Positions 5,746-8,204 of a stretch of DNA of 8,204 nucleotides are shown in pieces. The DNA lies in contig JAPLGV010000106.1 of assembly GCA_026389975.1 (NCBI GenBank), forward strand, positions 1 to 8,204, in the 5' to 3' direction. The DNA comes from Chloroflexota bacterium (lineage in GTDB: Bacteria > Chloroflexota > Anaerolineae > Anaerolineales > Villigracilaceae). A program made the position numbers and the translations under genes. Positions within the stretch are counted from its first letter, which is position 1. Each line of letters begins with the position of its first letter. Under the pieces are notes generated by a model. The model was not told where the DNA came from. It was given only the letters and a program-made list of their open reading frames with translations, and made no database searches.

Positions 5746-6183
5746 ATGCAATGGATCACCCGTTCCCACGTGCACGTTGACCGCGTCGCCTGCCCCTGGC
5801 TGATCACCCGTTTTGTGGACAGCGAAGCAGAGTTCCTGTTCGTGCCCAAAAACCAGATCGAGAAAGTGGCGAAAGAGACCGGCGCCATCCCCTTCGATGC
5901 GCCGGGAGTTGAGCTTGGCCACCATGACGGGCGCTGTTCGTTTGAGTCGATCATCTTGAAGTACGATCTGAAAGACCCCGGCCTGCTGCGCCTGGCGAAG
6001 ATCGTTCACGCCGCGGATGTAGAGGCGGATATTGACAGTGACCCCATCGCCCGCGGCCTGGAAGCGATTGCCAGCGGCTACAGCCTGCGCTTCCCGGACG
6101 ATTTGGAGAATTTGGAAGGCCAGTTCGAGGTTTACGATGCGCTGTATGCCTGGTGCCGGTTGGATGGGGTGAAAGCGAAATAG
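5746..6183 (+). CDS. Stand-alone ChrB C-terminal-domain protein (chromate resistance family)
   Basis: A 145-residue cytosolic protein corresponding to the C-terminal domain of ChrB, the chromate-responsive protein of chromate resistance operons. Recognisable family motifs, in order, are WITRSHVHVDRVACPWLI (3-20), AEFLFVP (28-34), IPFDAPGVELGHHDGRCSFE (48-67), the RLAKIVHAADVEAD segment (82-95) and VYDALYAWCR (129-138). C16, H59/H60 and C64 are candidate ligand or redox residues. The N-terminal DNA-interacting half of full-length ChrB is absent, so this is the short form rather than a truncation by mutation: it has a strong AAGGAGA site (5734-5740) 5 nt before the ATG and an intact reading frame. 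The chromate transporter ChrA is not in the window; the preceding MFS transporter may be its functional partner. The gene ends at a perfect terminator. Confidence 0.88.
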   Translation: MQWITRSHVHVDRVACPWLITRFVDSEAEFLFVPKNQIEKVAKETGAIPFDAPGVELGHHDGRCSFESIILKYDLKDPGLLRLAKIVHAADVEADIDSDPIARGLEAIASGYSLRFPDDLENLEGQFEVYDALYAWCRLDGVKAK

Positions 6184-6190
6184 AAAACTA

Positions 6191-6216
6191 AAAATCCGCC
6201 TGTCAGGGCGGATTTT
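6191..6216. terminator. Bidirectional intrinsic terminator between converging genes
   Basis: AAAATCCGCC (6191-6200) pairs over all 10 bases with GGCGGATTTT (6207-6216) around a 6-nt loop. The T run works for the plus-strand ChrB gene; on the minus strand the stem is followed by TTTTTAGTTTT, so it also serves the arginine deiminase gene ending at 6251. Confidence 0.88.
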
Positions 6217-6250
6217 ATGGATATTCTGGTTCTGCGGGTCATTCGAACCA

Positions 6251-7510
6251 TTAGATCGCATCGCGCAGGAGCGGGCAGGTCATGCAATGACCGCCGCCGC
6301 GGCCTTTGCCAAGTTCAAACCCCGGGATCGTGATGACCTCCACGCCCGCCGCGCGCATCCGAGCAATCGTGTGCGTGTTGCGCTCATACGAGACCACCAC
6401 GCCCGGTTCCAGAGCAATTGTGTTATTGGCGTCATCCCACTGCTCACGCTCCATCTGGTACTGGTCGCCGCCCGTTTCGACCACGGTCAATTTCCGGACC
6501 TTGAGGGCGTCTGCCACTGCGGAGAGCATATCTTTTTCCACAGTGACATGGAAGTCGCCGGCTTTTTTACCGGGACGCAGGCTGATGGCTCGCACCTGTT
6601 CGACAACCTTGGGATAAATCGTGACCTTGTCGCGGTCGAGCATGGTGAAAACCGTATCGAGGTGCATGTGAGCGCGGTCCTTGGTCATCACACAGGCAAT
6701 GACGCGGTCGGCGCTGCCTTTGGAGAAAAGTGCTTCAGCGGTCTGTTCGATCATGCTTCCCTGCGTGCGTTCAGACATCCCGATCAGAACGGTCCGGTTC
6801 CCGATTGGCAGAACGTCGCCCCCTTCCATGGAGGAACGCCCAAAGTTTTGCATATTGAACTCGCCGTCCGTGGCATTGGGGTACCAATATTCGAAACCAG
6901 CGTCTTTGAACTTGGGATGGTAGCGGTAGATGGCGAACAGATTGAGCGCCTCTCTGCGGCGTGCCGGCCAGTACATCGGGTTGACCGTAACACCTTCGTA
7001 AATCCAGCACGACGAGTCGCGGGTGAAGAGCGTATTGGGCAGCGGAGGCAGGAGGAAGGTGTTCATTTCCTCCATAGCGGCTGCATGGAGGGATATTTTC
7101 CCGAATTTTCCCCAATCTATGCCGGATTCACCCGCAGTCAATCCACCGATTAAATGCATGGCAAGAAAATCAGGACTGAGACCCCATAAGAACTGGCGGA
7201 TCTCATCCACAAGCGACCAGCCGACGGTATATTCCGTTGCAACCTGCTCGATCACCAGGCGTTTGGCCTCCTGGCTGGCCTGCAGGGTCTCGGTGAGCAA
7301 GTCCAGCACGTAGAACACTTCCACGCCATGGGCGCGCATAACCGCCACAAACTGATCATGCTCCAATTGGGCGCGTTCCACCCACAGCACATCGTCAAAC
7401 AACAGTTCAGCGCAATTTGCGGGAGTAAGCCGTTGCAGGCTTAACTCCGGCCGGTGAACAAGCACTTTACGAAGTTTACCAACCTCTGAATGAACACCAA
7501 AGAGTGACAT
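6251..7510 (-). CDS. arcA: Arginine deiminase
   Basis: A 419-residue cytosolic hydrolase converting L-arginine to L-citrulline and ammonia, the first step of the arginine deiminase pathway. The typical N-terminus FGVHSEVGKLRKVLVHRPE (4-22) and the full catalytic set are present: D165 in FTRDSS, E229 in SMEGGD, H283 and D285 in MHLDT, and nucleophile C409 in GGGHCMTCPLLR near the C-terminus. Length is normal for the family. The ATG at 7508-7510 has a GAGGAG ribosome site about 8 nt upstream. The gene is a single transcription unit: it is divergent from the ArsR gene and converges on the ChrB gene with a shared terminator. No ornithine carbamoyltransferase, carbamate kinase or arginine/ornithine antiporter gene is next to it, so energy-yielding use of the pathway would need genes elsewhere; acid or nitrogen metabolism is an alternative role. 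Confidence 0.96.
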   Translation of the reverse strand: MSLFGVHSEVGKLRKVLVHRPELSLQRLTPANCAELLFDDVLWVERAQLEHDQFVAVMRAHGVEVFYVLDLLTETLQASQEAKRLVIEQVATEYTVGWSLVDEIRQFLWGLSPDFLAMHLIGGLTAGESGIDWGKFGKISLHAAAMEEMNTFLLPPLPNTLFTRDSSCWIYEGVTVNPMYWPARRREALNLFAIYRYHPKFKDAGFEYWYPNATDGEFNMQNFGRSSMEGGDVLPIGNRTVLIGMSERTQGSMIEQTAEALFSKGSADRVIACVMTKDRAHMHLDTVFTMLDRDKVTIYPKVVEQVRAISLRPGKKAGDFHVTVEKDMLSAVADALKVRKLTVVETGGDQYQMEREQWDDANNTIALEPGVVVSYERNTHTIARMRAAGVEVITIPGFELGKGRGGGHCMTCPLLRDAI

Positions 7511-7589
7511 CGTAATTCTCTCCTCTCACCGCGAACTTGTTGGCTGTGGGAACTCCATTATTACGGGCCTATTATTCGCCTGCCCGCTC

Positions 7590-7595
7590 ATTATA
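7590..7595 (-). promoter_or_regulatory. Candidate -10 hexamer for arcA
   Basis: On the minus strand this reads TATAAT, a perfect -10 match, about 80 nt upstream of the arcA start. No good -35 box is found at 16-18 nt; an activator (for example an oxygen- or arginine-responsive one) might be needed. It does not show the TTCAT layout of the htrA-linked promoters. Confidence 0.45.
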
Positions 7596-7633
7596 AACGA
7601 GAGGATGTAAAAAAACGGAATGGGGTGTATAGG

Positions 7634-7662
7634 TTGACATTGGAATAAATTGCATTTATACT
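7634..7662 (+). promoter_or_regulatory. Sigma-70 promoter of the ArsR-family gene
   Basis: TTGACA (7634-7639), a 17-nt spacer and TATACT (7657-7662) form a near-consensus promoter. The start point would be near 7669, which excludes a TTG start at 7650 and favours the ATG at 7692. The spacer contains a perfect palindrome ATAAAT-TGC-ATTTAT (7645-7659) that overlaps the -10 box. Confidence 0.85.
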
Positions 7663-7663
7663 T

Positions 7664-7689
7664 AACATATGAACATATACTCAGGCGTT
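7664..7689 (+). promoter_or_regulatory. SmtB/CzrA-like operator candidate over the transcription start
   Basis: The core TGAA (7670-7673), 6 nt, CTCA (7680-7683) fits the TGAA-N6-TTCA core of 12-2-12 operators bound by ArsR/SmtB repressors, with one mismatch, preceded by an ATA-type flank. Overlapping direct repeats of AACATAT (7664-7670 and 7672-7678) and a CATATA/TATATG pair (7674-7679, 7689-7694) are also there. Position over the start point fits repression. Confidence 0.5.
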
Positions 7690-7691
7690 AT

Positions 7692-8006
7692 ATGAGTTTA
7701 TCCCCCATCCCAAGCCCTATCCTTGACGAACACACCGCCGCCCACGTGGCGGAACTCTTCCGCGCCTTCAGCGACACCAGCCGCGTCCGCATCCTTTTTG
7801 CGCTCACCACGCAGGAAATGAACGTGAACGCGCTGGCTGAATTGGTCGGGATCAGCGAGTCAGCCGTCTCCCATCATCTCCGCAGTCTGCGTCAGATGCG
7901 ACTGGTGCAGGCGCGCCGGGACGGCAAGGAAGTCTATTACCGCATCGAAGACGAGCACATCATTGCCCTGTTTGGGCAGGGAGTGAGCCATGTCCAGCAA
8001 GGTTAA
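7692..8006 (+). CDS. ArsR/SmtB-family metalloregulatory repressor, probable Zn/Co type
   Basis: A 104-residue winged-helix repressor, expected to leave its operator when metal binds. The ATG at 7692 is chosen since the promoter -10 box ends at 7662; the upstream ribosome site is weak (AGGCG at 7683-7687). The helix-turn-helix is about residues 43-70 (VNALAELVGISESAVSHHLR), followed by the wing QARRDGKEVYYRI (73-85). The arsenic/cadmium ELCVCDL cysteine motif of the third helix is missing: QEMNVNALAE stands in its place. The last helix has D87, H89, H100 and Q103, which follow the D-x-H-N10-H-x2-[E/H] spacing of the SmtB/CzrA zinc site, with Gln in the last position. A zinc or cobalt sensor is therefore the best inference. 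The gene overlaps the next one by 17 nt, forming an operon. Confidence 0.88.
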   Translation: MSLSPIPSPILDEHTAAHVAELFRAFSDTSRVRILFALTTQEMNVNALAELVGISESAVSHHLRSLRQMRLVQARRDGKEVYYRIEDEHIIALFGQGVSHVQQG

Positions 8007-8204
8007 GCCCTTGCCGGTGCACCTGCCGCTGCGCGCGCTCCTCATTCTGGCCGTCTGCGGCTTGGCTGTTTATTTCATCTTTGAGGGATTGGCGCCCGTT
8101 GATGGACAAACCGGTTTCGATCTGGCCGCGCAGGCAGGATATGCACACCCGGCCTGTGAAGACTGGGGGGATGATTTTGTTTTTTCATCCCCGGGCCACC
8201 TGCA
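7990..8204 (+). CDS. Partial membrane-anchored protein downstream of the metal repressor (unknown)
   Basis: The frame is open from the ATG at 7990 to the window end (71 codons). AGGGAG at 7978-7983 lies 6 nt upstream, inside the repressor gene, and the 17-nt overlap implies co-transcription and coupling. The product begins with a short basic stretch (MSSKVKP), then one hydrophobic segment LRALLILAVCGLAVYFIFEG (about 14-33), then a polar stretch with HPACEDW (about 53-59) and FVFSSPGHL (about 63-71). Cys, His and acidic residues there could bind metal. No family is recognised from this fragment. Its place in a zinc-type ArsR operon suggests a metal transport or handling protein, but that is inference. 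Confidence 0.75.
   Translation, partial: MSSKVKPLPVHLPLRALLILAVCGLAVYFIFEGLAPVDGQTGFDLAAQAGYAHPACEDWGDDFVFSSPGHL

Noticed and set aside
6227..6250. TGGTTC...GAACCA inverted pair resembling a tRNA T-arm
   Set aside because: Only this arm-like 6-bp pair is present; no acceptor, D or anticodon stem surrounds it, so it is not a tRNA or a clear tRNA remnant.
5575..6261. 228-codon open frame antisense to the ChrB-domain gene
   Set aside because: It crosses a repeat element and the bidirectional terminator and is opposite a recognised gene.
6287..7153. 288-codon open frame antisense to arginine deiminase
   Set aside because: The opposite strand encodes a full-length enzyme with all catalytic residues; the antisense product shows no recognisable motif.
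7650..7691. TTG start adding 14 residues to the ArsR-family repressor
   Set aside because: The -10 box at 7657-7662 lies inside this stretch, so it would not be transcribed; the ATG at 7692 begins where the family alignment would be expected to start.

Overview
The window looks like a bacterial chromosome segment. Gene content, an extracytoplasmic-stress style locus, short dispersed intergenic palindromes and octamer repeats suggest an environmental Chloroflexota (Anaerolineae-like) genome. This assignment is an inference from overall style; no rRNA or other taxonomic marker is present.

Region 1 (1-3993) is a signalling and envelope-quality-control block. A secreted or lipid-face small protein (partial, minus strand) is divergent from an OmpR-type response regulator and its membrane histidine kinase, which overlap by 4 nt. 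Next comes an octamer-repeat array and then an HtrA/DegP-type membrane-anchored serine protease. The most striking observation is that all three transcription units carry the same promoter layout: a TTCAT pentamer, 6 nt, a second TTCAT-like pentamer, 10 nt, then a -10 hexamer. The 11-bp pentamer period is what an OmpR/PhoB-type dimer needs, and the tandem site occupies the place of the -35 box. I read this as a self-contained regulon: the kinase/regulator controls itself, the divergent exported protein and the protease, resembling the cpxP-cpxRA-degP and cssRS-htrA arrangements in design.

Region 2 (3994-4385) is non-coding: an intrinsic terminator for the protease gene, a two-hairpin REPIN-like element with compensatory base changes, and a hairpin-rich leader with two mutually exclusive stems before the next gene.

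Region 3 (4386-6216) holds an MFS transporter, probably with a leaderless or SD-less start, a folded dispersed-repeat element, a stand-alone ChrB C-terminal-domain protein of the chromate-resistance family, and a bidirectional terminator shared with the converging next gene.

Region 4 (6251-7510, minus) is a complete arginine deiminase gene with all catalytic residues, but no other arginine-deiminase-pathway gene beside it.

Region 5 (7590-8204) has a divergent promoter region, an ArsR/SmtB repressor gene with a textbook sigma-70 promoter, an SmtB-like operator and a SmtB/CzrA-like zinc site in the last helix, followed by an overlapping gene for a single-membrane-segment N-terminus that runs off the window and is not recognised. 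The expected theme is zinc/cobalt homeostasis.
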